Positions 1-13,814 of a DNA stretch of 64,000 bases are shown here, piece after piece. The notes under the pieces were generated by a model. It had not been told where the DNA came from and did no database searches. It saw nothing but the letters and a program-made list of their open reading frames with translations. The stretch lies in the NCBI RefSeq assembly GCF_037975245.1, contig NC_092570.1, positions 18,737,418 through 18,801,417 on the forward strand. Direction: 5' to 3'. Within the stretch, counting starts at the first letter, position 1. The number at the start of each line of letters is the position of its first letter. Made by a program: the position numbers and the translations under genes. The stretch comes from Apostichopus japonicus (lineage: Eukaryota; Echinodermata; Holothuroidea; Aspidochirotida; Stichopodidae).

Positions 1-767
1 GTTTTTTTCACAGCTATTTAACATTTTCCCCTTTTTTTTCAAGATATCCCACTTGGTGATTCACCCACTACTCACCTAACAATAACTATGTCCATTTTTC
101 CCTCTTCAGTTTTTTTTTTTTTTTTAAGTTCAAATAAAAACCCATATCGAATGTGTCACCTGCTTATGGACAATATGCACAAGGAACATGTGGGATACTT
201 GCTGTAGTGGTATTATGCACCCAACTGCCCCCTCCATCTCTCCCCCCCCCCCCCATATTGCAGAATATAATAGCAAGTGGCATATTATAACGATAAATGT
301 ACCATTCATGTACTGGGGACATTTTACACCCAAAAAAAATCATCTTTTCTTCCCCATTCCCCCCCATTTGCTCCTCCCTTACTCTACCCCTCCCCTCCCC
401 CCCCCCCCCAAACCATCATTCTCACAGTTTTCTACAAATAGAATATTTGTAGTTGAATGCCGTGTTCAAATTTACATGCATGCTATGTTGCTTCCTTGTC
501 AATTCAACTATTTGCGCTGACATGTATAATGGTTTGCCACATATTTTTTTGGGCTGATTGCGAGCATTCCTACCTAGCATACTACCATGCTTGCACAGCC
601 TGGGTGGCAATGTCTTTAATTCTATCTGATTTTCAGCTTTTATGTTTTTGTTTTCCTCTATTTTCTCTCACTCTATCTCTCTCTCAATTTTTTTTTGTTT
701 TTTTGTAGTGACTTTTAAAAAGAAAAAAGAAAGATACAAGAGTTGTTTTCTCTTCTTCACCTCACAG
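1..767 (+). other. Intron upstream of the muscleblind-like terminal exon
   Basis: No gene is visible here except as intron of the + strand gene whose last coding exon starts at 768. The stretch holds poly-T and poly-C runs (for example 241-254 and 396-410) and a long pyrimidine-rich zone at about 640-706. It ends in the sequence cttcacctcacag at 755-767, a good splice acceptor. Short open frames here are low-complexity and do not look coding. Confidence 0.5.
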
Positions 768-934
768 ACAAAGTTGAAATTGTGGAGGGAAAAGTCACGC
801 TTTGCCGAGATGCAGCCAAAGGGAAATGCATGCGAACCAACTGCAAATACTACCACGTCCCCATCACTGCAACCAACGGCATCCTTCCCGCTACCGCATC
901 CGCAAACGCAACGGCTGCTAGTGCTACCTTTTAG
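768..934 (+). CDS. MBNL: Muscleblind-like protein, terminal coding exon with CCCH zinc finger (partial)
   Basis: This is the last coding exon of a CCCH zinc-finger protein. It reads D-KVEIVEGKVTLCRDAAKGKC and continues through MRTNCKYYH to a TAG stop at 932-934. The finger spacing is C-x7-C-x4-C-x3-H, the spacing of the second finger of each muscleblind pair (MBNL fingers 2 and 4); the preceding VE..EGKVT segment also matches that position. Muscleblind proteins bind YGCY motifs in pre-mRNA and regulate alternative splicing. The exon starts after a clear acceptor (ctcacag ending at 767) and begins with the last two bases of a split codon. About 22 Ala/Thr-rich residues follow the finger. Upstream exons are outside the window. 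Other CCCH proteins cannot be excluded from one finger. Confidence 0.65.
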
Positions 935-1084
935 CAGTATTCATCAATGGCTTGCAAAAAAACCCCGCCACTCATATGCCCTAGATAAATCTGTTAGTAT
1001 GTGTGGTGTCTGTATGTGTGTGTCTGGATAGACTTTCAAAGAAATATTAAAAAAATTAAAATTAAAAAAAAAAAATCTCGGCAG

Positions 1085-1123
<39 letters not shown>

Positions 1124-1213
1124 GTTTACTTCAAGCCACAAGTCTTTATTTACCGATGTCAGATGCCCAAAACACACCCCAATAATTATTTTAAAAAAAT
1201 TTAAAAATTGAGA

Positions 1214-1219
1214 AATAAA
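1214..1219 (+). terminator. Candidate poly(A) signal of the muscleblind-like gene
   Basis: An AATAAA hexamer lies 280 bases after the TAG stop. It is the first canonical signal downstream on this strand that I noticed. The sequence is AT-rich, so the hexamer may be incidental and a more distal site is possible. Confidence 0.25.
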
Positions 1220-4200
1220 GTCATGCCATAGACGGTGTGCGAGAGAAAACAAAATCTGGTACTTGTTAAAGCTTTTAAAGTTTGGAAGGGGACAAAATGG
1301 GATGCAAAGGAGTAAATTGTTAGGAGATTGGGAATGGCATCTCTGAGAATAAGACTTGTGGCGGCTTGATCTCTATGCTTCTGAGGATCACCTTGCAAGA
1401 CACATCTCATGCTAGTAATTGTCAAGTCAAGCTTGGTATTACATATCTGCAACTGGCTTATTTCTTCATAATCCTACTTTTTTGATTGAATACTGCGATG
1501 GAATGTATCTATCTCTCTCTTCCCTTTATTACCACTCTCTTTTTTTTCTTTTATTGTTGGAATTTTTTTTTTCCACCCCTTTTGTCCCATTGGTCAAGTT
1601 GGTACCAAGATGTTGCATATTCATGTGCTAAAATTAACATGATATAAATAATTATAAAAAAAGTTGTGTTTTTAAGCATATGCCATTGTTGATGTACTAG
1701 AGGAGTTGTAGTAGTACCCATGTTGACTGTTCCATTTTTTCAATGGGGGGAAACTTTTTGTAAAAAGTTTATTCTTATTAAACACTTTGTTCACCTATTT
1801 CTACATCAAAAATTTCTTCAACAATTTTCAACACAAATTTAGGTAAAGAGCATGTGAATATTTTTTTTGTTTCTTTCACCCTTTCCTCGTTGTAACCTTG
1901 GAACTTGAGATGTAAACTTTTAAAAACATGTATAATAGTTACCTTTATGTAGTACAGACAGTTTTCCAATCACTGAATATTTCCAATTCTTAAACAACTT
2001 CAAACCAAAAACAAAAAAATTGGAAAAAAAAACGAGAAAAAATAACAAAATTGAAAAAAAAATAAAGAAATGTAAAATTTCTTTAACTGCTGAAATTATT
2101 TCAAAAAATGCAGTACTTTTTCTTAAAAGAGTGATTCTCTTAAAACTTGCCAAAATTGTAAGGCACATATTTTCTTAAATTGTTAAAACTTAACTAAACA
2201 GAGAAGTTTGTATTTCATATATATCCATAGCGGTTCGTTCAAAACCCAAGTAATATGCAAAGAGAAAAAAAATGGCAGTCATGAACACAAAAGGGCTGAC
2301 ACCATGCACGCAACACCTTCATAAATTCACCCCCCCCCACCCCCCATGGTCTTGATGCACTCGAATTCCATTTATAGAGAACTAAACAAGCCTACGCAGC
2401 AAGGGCCTTAAGTTGTTGTCTTGATATTGAAACATGAAAACTCATCTGAAATTTGATTATGAACTGAAATAAGCAGCCATTTTACCTTTATTCTTAGTAC
2501 AATATAGGTTTTGTACTAAGTTATAATATTCCTTGTTTTTTATTTTTTTTATTTGTTAGGTGATCAATCTGAAATTAGTCCATACTCACTTCTTCCAAAA
2601 TTTTGTTCTCTTTAAGTACCTTCTTTTTTTTCCTCATGATTTTTTTTCATTTAGTACTTCAATTTGAGTATTTTTTTTTTTTTGTATGCTTCATGTCACA
2701 ACGGACTAACAACAACCTATTACAGCAGTAGGATAGGGGAGGGGATGGGGTGGGAGGCAGGAGGTTGATTTCTGCAGATCGACTGTTTTCACATAAAAAC
2801 AATTCCCAAGAGAAAATGAAAAATTAATGCACCTTTGCAATCTGCCGTGGGGGGGGGGGGGTGGGATTACATTTGTAATATTGAAATATTGTCAAATTTG
2901 TTGGCACCTTGAAATTTATTAACAACATGCATCTCCTATGATCAGTCATCTGTTAGTGATGTGGTGGGCGATGGTTGTGCAAGTTGTGTCTGGTATACCC
3001 CTGAGTATTTTTGTCCAGCCATGGGATCGTCTTTTATTTGGAATCATATCACAAAGTTTCTTAAATCTGTTTGATCATAACGACATCACCATTCTGCTTG
3101 CTTCCTGCTTGCAAAAAGTTAGCACGGGTTTTGCTTCTTTACAAAGTTTCTTACAATGCTTACAGAAATGGGGGAAAATACGATACACTAGGACTTTTTG
3201 ATCCAACTATACCCTCATCGCACCTACTACCAAGACCCCCTCACCCCAACCCCCCCCCCCCCGCCCTCTCTCTCTACTTTAAGAAAGCAAATGTTCAGTT
3301 CAGAGGGCCATAGACTCAACCCAAATGTCAGATTGTGTGGTAGCAATACAGAATAATGCAACTCACTGTCGACCGAAGAACGCTGCTAATGTCTCTTGGT
3401 GTTGCTTCAGAGGACTAAAGTCTGAGCAAGAATATTTGAAAATCTTACAGTATTTCAATCCCACACAACTATTTCACATCAGCAACAGATGCAAAAGGCC
3501 TCTGGTTGTAGGAAGGAAAGGAAACTAATTTTGTCTAAGGGTGACATTTCACAGAATCTATCATTTTGCACTTAAATAGATTGCTGACATTTTGACAAAA
3601 GTTAGGGATAGATTTTGTCTTGCTGCTAGCATGCTATGACCTTTAATGCTAAAAGCCTGCTGCTATATGGTAATGGTTTGTGTATTAGACTAACTAGTCC
3701 AGTCACTTTATTCAATTGATGAATCTCAGCTGTATAAAGGGTCATTTCTCAAAATCAGAAAATGGTATTAAAATATAACCTGCATTGATAGCAGTGATAT
3801 TTAACAGCCTACAACATACCAAAACTTAATGTGTGTGCCTAATGTCATCCTGTAATCTCTACTAGCTGCCACATCGGTTTACGTCTTTTTCTGCCAAAAT
3901 ATCAGAAAAGCTTTTTAAGAAAAAAAAAGTCACAGTTGTTGTTGTTGTCCTGACAATAATTTATCGTCAAGTTCTGACAAGGAACAAGTTTTTTGAATCC
4001 TGAGGGTCATAGTTTTGAACCTTCTTTTAATATCCAAAAATTCCTCTGCCCATTCGTTTATATAGATTACCAAATCTTATTTCGATGGTTGATTTTAATT
4101 CTCCAAGGTTTCGAAAAGGAAAAAAGCCTCCTCACTTGTGGAAATATTTTCAAGTTTACGAATCAACAACGGGTTGAGTCTGTGATCACTCTGAACTTTG

Positions 4201-7200
4201 ATTAAATATAGTTATTAAATATCGTCCAATCAGTTACCAGGTAAGTCTTTAGCAGTGATTGTCCCATTCTGTGGGGGGGGGGTGGAGGGAGGGGGCAGAT
4301 TTAAATGTCATCTGAAGATTACCAGGGGGAGGCTACCTATTGAAGATTCCAAATAACTATATCTTTCATAGATTGAGAAAATCAAATAAGAAACAGTTGA
4401 ATGAAGCAAATAAGCCAACTTTCAATACAATTCCTGAGACAAATTTGCTACCAGTTAAATAATAAAACACTTCCTCTTGATTAAAACGTTGGTTCGGTGA
4501 AAATTACATCTATTAATAAGCTTAAATATTGTGCCAAATTGTTCACTTGCTATTATTATTTTTTTTTTGGTTGTTAGGGGTCTAGGTTCTTTGTTTATGT
4601 TTCGGTAATTAGGAAAGTTGTTAACGATGTGTCCTGTTGTCTTCTTTTTCTTCCTTTTGTTTCAATAGTTTGTTCAAACATTGGATTGTGCCAAAAGTAA
4701 TACAAACAACTTGTTGTGTCGGTCACAATGATAATAACTAGTAAAATTACTCGTAGTTATTTGCGTCTCTCGTTGGGAGCAACACATGCTCACACAAAAC
4801 CCTAGAAACAAGATCAGTGAATCGCTTTGTAGCCAACTAACTACCCCCATCCTTAAGGTTTATCCTGGACACGTAGTAAGTAGTAGCAACACACAGCCTT
4901 TTACAGAAAGAGTATTGGGTTTATTTTGTGGGGGGGGGGAGAGGAATAGTTCAACATTTTCAGCAACATTGTGTCTCAAAATGTTTTCATCATAGAGACT
5001 TCTGTTTTGTATTAATATCCGATTGGTAATGTTCACAGGTTTTGTTTTCAGATATGACAACCTTTTTGGAGGGAAAAAAAGCCTAGTAAAATATGAGAAA
5101 TATTTCCATTTTCCACTTTGGGGATAACAAGTCAATGCTGTCAGGATGGTCAATTGATATTTGTCATAAGAAATACAAGTTTTGAATTTGATTGGGAAAA
5201 TGTGAATTTTTGTGGATAAAGATGATGTTTTTAATACATTTTGCATATATTGTAGAGTGTGTGGTACACTGTTAAAGTGTATATATTCACTACACGTTTA
5301 TGTATTCTCATTTATTGGATGGAATTTTTAAATGAGGCTTGGCAAAGTTCCCCCATTGTCTCATACAATTATACAAACAGAAAACTAAAAAAAGGAACCT
5401 TTTTAAAAATGTATGACTAAGTAATGTATGTTTTTTATTAACATCTTAAAACTTGAATCCCTTTAACTATGTATGTATTTAGTATATCCGAGTGTTGCCA
5501 TGGGTAACTTTTGATTATCTATCATCTAAAAATTGTTTTTTTTTCTACAAATGAATTAACCTCTACATATTGTAGGGAATACATGTATATTTTTAGTGTA
5601 CTACTTTTAAAGGTCGTTTGTTTTGTGTGTTCTTTATTCTTTTTTCTTTCTTTTGATTTCATTTTATAAATTTCAGTTTAAAAAAAAAAAAGAGATTTTT
5701 TCACTTCTTTTGTGACCAAAGACATCCTGTGGGCCTTGTGATATCGGTTTATTTTACCAAATACCACGAAGAGATGCAAGTAATGGCAAGTAAATAATAC
5801 CAAGCTGTGTTTTAGTCGATGAAATATTTAACAGAGGAGAATATTGGTATGGGGTGTCATTTCAGAAAGGTTCTACCTTCTGTGGAAAGACAGTAAACTA
5901 GCTGCTACGAGTCCAAGACTCGATTTTTTTTTTTTCAACAAAATAAAAAAAATGTATCGTGCCGCCATTATATATATCTTCTTCATTCAAAGCTTGTAGG
6001 AAGGTTTTAAATACTGATGCCGATTCTGTGGTGAACAGAATGGCCAAATAGAAAAACGCTGTAGTCGGTCCATTGCAGAAAATGAAAGCAATCGCTAGTG
6101 TGATCCGTGTAGGTAAAAGCAGTATATACATATATACTCTGATACGCATTTATATACGTGGTATGCTTGAAAGTTCATGCTTGCCTTATTGCCATAGCAA
6201 CAAGAAGGATGACACTCACTTTTCTTGTAGGAATACTGTTGCTACGGTTACCATGCAGTCGGGTTCGGTGACATTGAAAATTAAATGTCTTCACCGATAT
6301 CCGACTGTGCAGTCTGCTATTGTCTTACCAAAACAAAAGAAAAACATCTGTTGCCACGACAACCTTGATATGTATACATGGAGAATGTTTCAGAAACTAT
6401 TAGGTCCGTTTCATGTGGCCTGTTTCAACATTCCTTTGAGCTTTCAGTAGGAGATCTTCCAGTAAAAGACACCTTTACGACCTGACAGAAAATCGGTTCT
6501 AGCCAATTTTGGGGGTTGAATTGTAGATTATTAGCTTGTGCAGAAATGCAATGGAATTTAGAAGAAGGTATTTTAATCTTATCTACGGTAGGGGTGACAG
6601 CCGCCATGGCCTAATGGGATGTTGGTTCACAGACTGGCGGTTTCACTAATCAGATCTGACATTTGTATTCTATTTTTCCTTTTTTTCTTTTTTTTTACTT
6701 CTCTCTTACAGCAAAAATTTTTTGGGGTAAAAATGAACAAATGTGTAATTTAGAATGACCACAACCTATGAGATAGCAAGATGCATTCTGTAATATGTAC
6801 CTCTTGTATTTTTTATGTAAATTCATAAAAGTCAGGGGGATGGTCTAGACAAAATGAAGAGCACATTCTTTTGCAGAGTTATGTTTCGAGTTTAAGAAAC
6901 GAAATGTTTCGAAATCACTAGAAGGGATTAAATGTTGATTATTGAGTTTACAGGTTGGGTATTAACATACCAATATGTTATTTGATGGAGGGGTGGGTGG
7001 GTGGATGTCTTTGAAAAAGTGAGAAACTGGTTTTCTTTCTCCATGTCAGTTGAGTTTTCTATATGCCTTGTAAGATCTACTGGAGTAACCAGAGCAACTG
7101 AAAGTAGGAAGAAGCATACAGGGTTTACCTGGATCATAGACTTCTGTTTGTCTGCAGCTACCACTTACCAGGAATTATGAAACACTCCTAGAATTCAGAT

Positions 7201-9284
7201 TCAGGAATAGGTAATTTCTATTCCGCATGAGAAAAAAAACAGATGACACGATCTCCTGATCCAAAAAAAGGAAGATTGTAGCAGTTTCTCAGCTACCCCC
7301 CCACCACTTCCCCTCCCCTCTCAAATGAGAGAACAAACAAGCAGATATTGTGGTGTGATGTTTATCCAAAAACCCTGTACGTTTCTGTACTAAACTTAAT
7401 GTCTTGAGAGAAACGACTTCATTTGGAAGAATATTATGATTCATAGAGTAGTTTAATAGGAATCCTGTCAAAATCAATCTTTTGGATAGCGAGAGTGCCG
7501 TCACATTTCTGTCATTCTCGAGTTGAAGAGAATACGTGCCAAAAAAGTACTGAAATCTGTCATCTTCGACTTCTCAACGTTGGAATGTAATTCCCCGGTA
7601 CATTGCCATGATAAATTGAGACGTTTTGAAATTATTATAATCTAGCAGGGCTTGTTTGTATACAATGCCATTCGTTATAGGGATGTCGGTAGGGAGCATT
7701 CAACATAAACAGAATCCAACACCTAACCCTTATTCGAGACCCGCTTGTCAGGGGGAAGAAGGAAAGAGAAAAAAAAGATTGATTTTGACAAGATTTTCAC
7801 AATTATTCAGTCGTCGTCAATCATGTACTTAATGCTGAATTGGTTTCATTTCAAACAAAAATGACAAAATTCATTTTTTCTATTTTAACATTTTGATTCA
7901 TTTGATTAATTTTACCATTATTTTTTCATAACTGATCATGTACATAAGTTTGTGAATTCTTAGGATTTTTTTTTTTTTTTTTGGTTTTTCAATTTTACAG
8001 AGTGACATGTTTTAGACTAACTCCAAAATTTCAAACAAAAACAAAACTTTGGAAGATTTCCTTTTTTTGTGAAATTGTCCTAAATTTTGAGTCGAGAGAT
8101 GTCGGATATATGAGAAACTTGGAAAGGGGTGGATGTTTTTGACAAGTTTTTTCATTAAAACTTGTCTTGAAAACCAGAGAGTGCCTCAGCATGGAGGAAT
8201 ATCAAAGCAGTGAGAGGGAGGGGGAGAGGTTTTTACAAAATCGTCATCCTGCATCCATAAAAAGGCTTTGAAGAATTTGCCTGAAAGCTTTTCTTTTGAT
8301 ACACACGGCTACAAAGGGGGGAAAAAACAACGCAATGCAAATCGAAATATTTATGCCATGCTAACGGGGCAAAAAAACTTGCTTGCCAAAAATAAAAAAG
8401 TACACTTATAACATTGCCAGTATGCTCCTCGGAAAAAAAATGCAGCCACGTGTATCAGCGAAACGGCAAGAGTACGGGGAATGGGTCGTGGAAAGAAAAA
8501 GAAATTAGAAAAAAAAAAAAAAAAATTGTACACAGAAGTTTTACTCTTTCAGGTTATGTTCAAAACAGGCCTGATTAAATAACGATTAGCTTGCTTTTGT
8601 AGTTTATAGTCTCTGTACGCATTTATCGTTGCTTGTATTGTGTCATGTTACAGTTCACTTTTAACAAAAAAAAAAGGTTCTAAACCTTAAGGAGAATTTA
8701 CCAAATGAAGATTTAGGAGGTTTTGATTTTATGAGGATTCAATTTAATGATTAAAAAAAATTTCATGAAAAAAAAAAAAATTGCGTTATTGTTTTTATTT
8801 TGCTTCATTGTTTTGCTTCTTTTTTTTTTGCTTTTTCTTTTTTTGGTTTATTACATTGTTTAATCATCTAAATAATAAACCCATCGTAAAAAAAAAAAAA
8901 AGGATTTGTGGCTTTCATGATGACATTTGTCTAATTTGACAAACAACAAAACTATTTCATTTCAGGGTATCATATGGATGGTATAAAACAAAGTTACAGT
9001 AATTTTAGCATGCTAAACTTTGAACCAACATTGGTTGCCATTCAAACTACCCTCCTCACAAAAATATTTACAATCCCTTGTCAAAACTACTTGCACCTAG
9101 ATGAGGGTCAAGAGATTCCAGGGTTGAGAGATCTCATTACAGAAAAATTTCAGACATGTCTTGGTTTCTATGAAATTTGAAAGCTTGCCGACATGAGGTA
9201 ACACCCTCTGGTTCATCCAATTTTTGTCAGGCTGTAACCCTGGCTACTGGGTACATCAGCCCATATCATGAACTTACTAGAAAG

Positions 9285-9375
9285 TGACTCCACCCCATGA
9301 AGGGACTCCACCCCATGAAGGGACTCCACCCCATGAAGGGACTCCACCCAATGAAGGGACTCGCCCCATAAAGGG
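9285..9375. repeat. 18-bp tandem repeat, about 5 copies
   Basis: The unit is agggactccaccccatga, with the last copies slightly diverged. Because 18 is a multiple of three, the - strand stays open as a repeated ESLHGV hexapeptide within an 84-codon open frame (9213-9467). There is no recognisable domain, so I treat it as a noncoding minisatellite. Confidence 0.8.
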
Positions 9376-12300
9376 ATATATATTCCAGTGGGAGACACAT
9401 AAAAACACCTCAAAGAGAAAAATATTCCACTGTTAGTCGAAAATGGGATTTCAATATCTTTTCCCAAAGCACTGGGGACACAGTTGACTTTAATGCAAAC
9501 CTTTGCTAAACACTATATTATTCCAGGATATGGATAAAAATAAGTGGTCTGTGAGGTCATCATGACCATGTTCTTCATAAGCTTACTTTCTCTTAACAAT
9601 CTTGTGGACTTTTCCCCAAAAATGTGATCCATTCAGCATGTTTACTAAATAGCTGCCAATGTCTGCATTAAGAAAATTGCATCAAAATCCAAATTTTTTA
9701 CTAGAATTATTATACTTCTTTTTAAAACTATTTGGAGATATTATTACATTTTCAGCTTAGTTGCCATGGTGATGTCATTCACTCTACCGTTGCCATGTGC
9801 ATTCACAAAACATCACAAAGAAAAAAAAATCAAATTCCATCACACAACTTAATGTTCTTGAGGAAATGGTAGTGACTTGAAGATTGAATGAGTGACTTTG
9901 AATTGCCAGTTATTTTGTGAAGCAATCAACTTGTGCCAGCAGAATATGCCATGATTAGAAAGGTCGCCAAAGATATAAAGAACCTTGACAGGAAAATCTA
10001 ACATTTCAACAAACTGATGAACTCTCCACTGGTAGTCCCAGTACATCAAGTCGGTGATCATAGGTTTATTGAAAACCCTGGTCGACTGTTATTTCCCTAA
10101 CATTCGAAAATGTTAAACCTCACTTGAGAGAAATTAGATGGTGTCGTCCATTCAGATGAAGTTGTTTGGTTTAATCGTGCCCCAGGCTGTATCGTGGGTG
10201 CCTCTTCATTAAAAAAAAGTACCGTTTTTGCTTAAGATCCCAAAGCTAAACGGTCACAGGTTATCTATCAAACAGTTTCATTATAGAGCAGTTGATAACA
10301 GTTTAAACTTGTTTAAGGCCGTAAAAAAATATTATTGGTAAAAATAAAAAGTGCAATAAACATGGAAAGAGGAGAAAGAAAAAACATACATGTTGGTATA
10401 CATTATATTTTTTTTGTACTTCATTTACAGTTTCTCAAGGCCATCCCTGAAACTACTTTCAGATTATTGTCAAATAATCACAAAAAAACAGAAATTCTCT
10501 TGCCAAGTTCAGTCGTCAATCTTTAGGCAGCAAAGACGACAACATTCCACAAAGGCACACGATAGCAGATAAGAGTATGGAAGATCTCATCAAGAGTTTA
10601 TTACTTCTAAAAAATTTATCAAGACGAATAGTCAATATGATATTCCGGAAAAATCTCTCTGTAGTACCTCGCCCACTCCATATCGAGTCATTAACTTAAA
10701 AAAATGTCTTCAACATCAATTCTCTTTTGAGTTGCAATGCCTTTGTAGTATTTAAAATATCTTTGATATTTCAACATATAACCACACTATACAACAAAAT
10801 TCTTTGAAAAAGTACAAAAAAACAAACCCCAAAAAATTGGACAACAAGAAAAGGTAAATTGGCCTAATTGTAAGTAAACATTTTCCAATATAAATTGCAC
10901 TGTACATTTTTACCCTTCTATACTGCGTCAAAGCCTTTGTGGACTATTTATTTAGTTTCCTTTGCCCTGCCCAGAAATCCTTCCCCTACCCCCCCCCCCC
11001 ACCCCCTTCCACTCAAATCATGAACCTTCCCAATTATGGAACAAAATGAAAGCCAACCAATCAAGACTTGATGTCATCTGAACATTTTCTTCAGAAACCC
11101 AAGACAAGAAATTTGCCAATATTATAATGCCTCAATTTACTTTTGACAATAGTAAATGCTTCTTGCTTCATTTGATTGGTTTATCAAATTTATTGACATG
11201 ATTTTGGTTATGATTATACTGGCATTGCTCTACTAAATGCTTCTGCATTGCATCTTTAAACAGAAGCATGCTAACGAGCAAAAAGGCAAATAGTTGACTT
11301 CTGCTAAAATCATTTTCCCACCGGTCTGAATCTACCACCAATGCCGTTAGGCAATGGGTAAAAACCAAACACCATGGGAGGGCAGGCAAGTTTTACCAAT
11401 TGTATCAATAACAACCACTGCACTCCCTCAACCCTCATCCCACCTACCCCCCCCCCCCAACACCACCTTACAGAGCATATACGTGATGATGAAGAGAGTC
11501 TTAACACACAGTTGAGTGCTATTAACCAAACTTGATTAACTACAATCCTCTAATTAAAGAGTGAACTGTCACTAACCTTGATGTCTTTTCCCACCAATTG
11601 AAACTTTGTACCAATCGTTGGATGGCTATTTGATGTCACTTCATCATATTTAATTAAGTGTCAGTTCCAAGTGTCATCTTACAATTTAGAATAACGCTAT
11701 AATTTTGAGTCGTGTAAATAGATAAAACATTAAACATAGAGAGTGGCGTGCAGTTGTTGTGCAGATGCAGGTAAGTACATGAATCTATTTAACTCTCTTT
11801 ACTACACTTACCTCTCCAACAGCTTAAATGTTCCAAGAGAGTAAAATACTCTAGCAATGATGAAATTACCTATGTCAACTGGACAAGGATTCAACTTGAA
11901 TTAACTTAATGAAGTTCATTAACTTAAGTCGACCAAAAATATCCAATACATCCACGGTAATATAAACCTAAGACTGAACTCGAAAACGGAGTGCAGAAAT
12001 TTTGTCCCACAGTCGAGCAACAGTAGGAGGTTAAGTTAGGGCGGGGATGCAGGGAACCAGAGAGGCTGTGAAGCAACGTTCTGTTAATTTGGGTGCTATT
12101 TTCAGTCAAAATTCTTCCTCTCCTAGTCTGTGCTGACACAGATTTCCTATCATTGGCGAATAGTCTTGAACAAGAGAGACTGTAATGTTGTTATTAAAAC
12201 TGAATTCATTTGTTAAATCGGGACAATTATACTCCACTACAGTATTAAGGAATCACAAATTGAAACAATCAACCGACGTAGTACACCATCGATAAATAAA

Positions 12301-13277
12301 TGACAAAATGATCGGATGTGTGCAATGGATTTCCCAACATCTATCCGTACGGACTGACATTCCAAAACTGACTGGTTTGGATATTTAGGAATGACTCGCT
12401 TATCTGTCTCCTCACAACCTTAACACTTGACACTTTCTAACGACCTACTGCTGTCTATGACGACTTTCGACTAAAGTGGTGGATTGAATTTCCTGAAGAC
12501 GACGAGGTGTGATTTGTTCTGTCTAATTTTGTGGACGAGAGTCGTAAGTAATGTCTCGAAAGATGAATTCTCTCTCTGAAATCTCAAAACCCCAAATACC
12601 AGCATCTCCCATAAAAAATATATCTATTTTATCGCACCCTTCTCGAGGATGTTTATTTTCAAAATACTGATATTCGTTTTTGTTGACCTTCTCAACTGAC
12701 ATACTGCTCTACATTGTTTTATAATATATCCTCGGGTCACTCCAAAGACATTCGTCCAGTCCCAACTTTTCGGACAAACATTTCATAAACAAAAACACCC
12801 ATTTAAGAACCACTTTTTTAAACCATTTCGTATCCAATCATTATACTCTGTCATATATTGATATGGAACAAACCAAACTCCAATGGGTGAAAATATTACA
12901 CTTCTGGAAAGGTAAAATGTGCAGATTCTTAACAAATCTTTTCAACAGTCCTGGCTGTGGTCATTTTTTTTTAAATGGATCCTTTTACTTTGGCCAAAGT
13001 GTTTTATTTACTATTCCATGCCATGTATACATGTGTAAAAATGAATCAAAAATCAAGTATTTTCACTCCCTCTTCAATCAAACCTTTTCCTAGCCAAGAT
13101 CTCATGATAATGAATGACATAAACATACCTAAGGAAGCCTATAAACTACATGCGAAACATATTTTGTGGCCGATCTGTAAATTGGTTTTCCAAATTGCAC
13201 GACTGTGTGTCCCAATGTTGTATAAAATCAATGTGTGCAACAGTTTTTCTGTGTTTCTTCCCTCTGTTCGTACATTC

Positions 13278-13283
13278 TTTATT
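13278..13283 (-). terminator. Candidate poly(A) signal of the PIX gene
   Basis: The + strand tttatt reads AATAAA on the - strand, about 357 bases past the PIX stop codon. It is the nearest canonical hexamer downstream of the stop on that strand. Confidence 0.35.
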
Positions 13284-13639
13284 CCTTCCTTTTACAAAAA
13301 ATAGTGTATATTGTCACCGAATGTTCTAAATAATAATAATAGTAATAAAAATAATCATAAAAAAGTAGGAAAAAAAGGGCAAGCTGCAATACGACAAATC
13401 TTTCTGTCCTACAAACCTGCCAGAAAAAAAAAAAAAAAAAAAACAGCTTCTTTTCTCCCAAATAAGCAAGCCCTGCTGTGCTAAAAGAACCAAACTTCCT
13501 CTAGAAAATGGTATCTACCAAGTGCATACAATGTAATGGCATGCTAACAAAAGCCTTAATTATAATAAAGATATTATTGTTTATACATTTTTTTTTTTTT
13601 TTTTTACATCGTTACGTCTATACTGACAACGAACTGCTG

Positions 13640-13814
13640 TCATAAGTCGGGTATGGTAGCTTTGAAATCCATACTTTTCATGGATTTACGAACTGACGAT
13701 TCCAGTTTCCTCCTTGCCTTCCTCTCTTGGTCTAGGTCTTTCTTCAATGTCTTGGTCTCTTCCATAAGACTGGTTACTTGGTCTCGTAGCGCATAGACGG
13801 TGTCGATCAAACTC
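13640..13814 (-). CDS. ARHGEF7: PIX exon: C-terminal coiled coil and stop codon
   Basis: The last coding exon gives 57 residues and TGA at 13640-13642. It begins after the acceptor caccaacaacag. Its first base completes the Lys codon left by the exon at 20985-21081. The protein starts SLIDTVYALRDQV and runs through a charged Lys/Glu heptad region (LKKDLDQERKARRKLESSVRK). This matches the trimeric coiled coil that ends vertebrate beta1-PIX. The chain ends ...KATIPDL. Vertebrate beta1-PIX ends in a class I PDZ ligand (-TNL) that binds Scribble or Shank. Here position -2 is Pro, so that ligand is not present in this isoform. Confidence 0.93.

Larger units (their letters stand above)
935..13639. 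other. Convergent intergenic region with the 3' UTRs of both genes
   Basis: There are 12.7 kb between the stop codon of the + strand muscleblind-like gene (934) and the stop codon of the - strand PIX gene (13640). No protein-coding exon is convincing. The sequence is AT-rich with many poly-T and poly-A tracts, C or G runs, and one 18-bp tandem repeat (9285-9375). A long 3' UTR of the muscleblind-like gene may occupy much of the left part. The PIX 3' UTR should occupy the right end. A fragment of the dispersed GAGACAGG foldback family lies at about 12371-12435. Confidence 0.6.

Noticed and set aside
6590-6650. tRNA-like phrase (gccatggcctaatgggatg), considered as a SINE
   Set aside because: An A-box-like word is present, but no B box follows at the expected distance and there is no second copy in the window.
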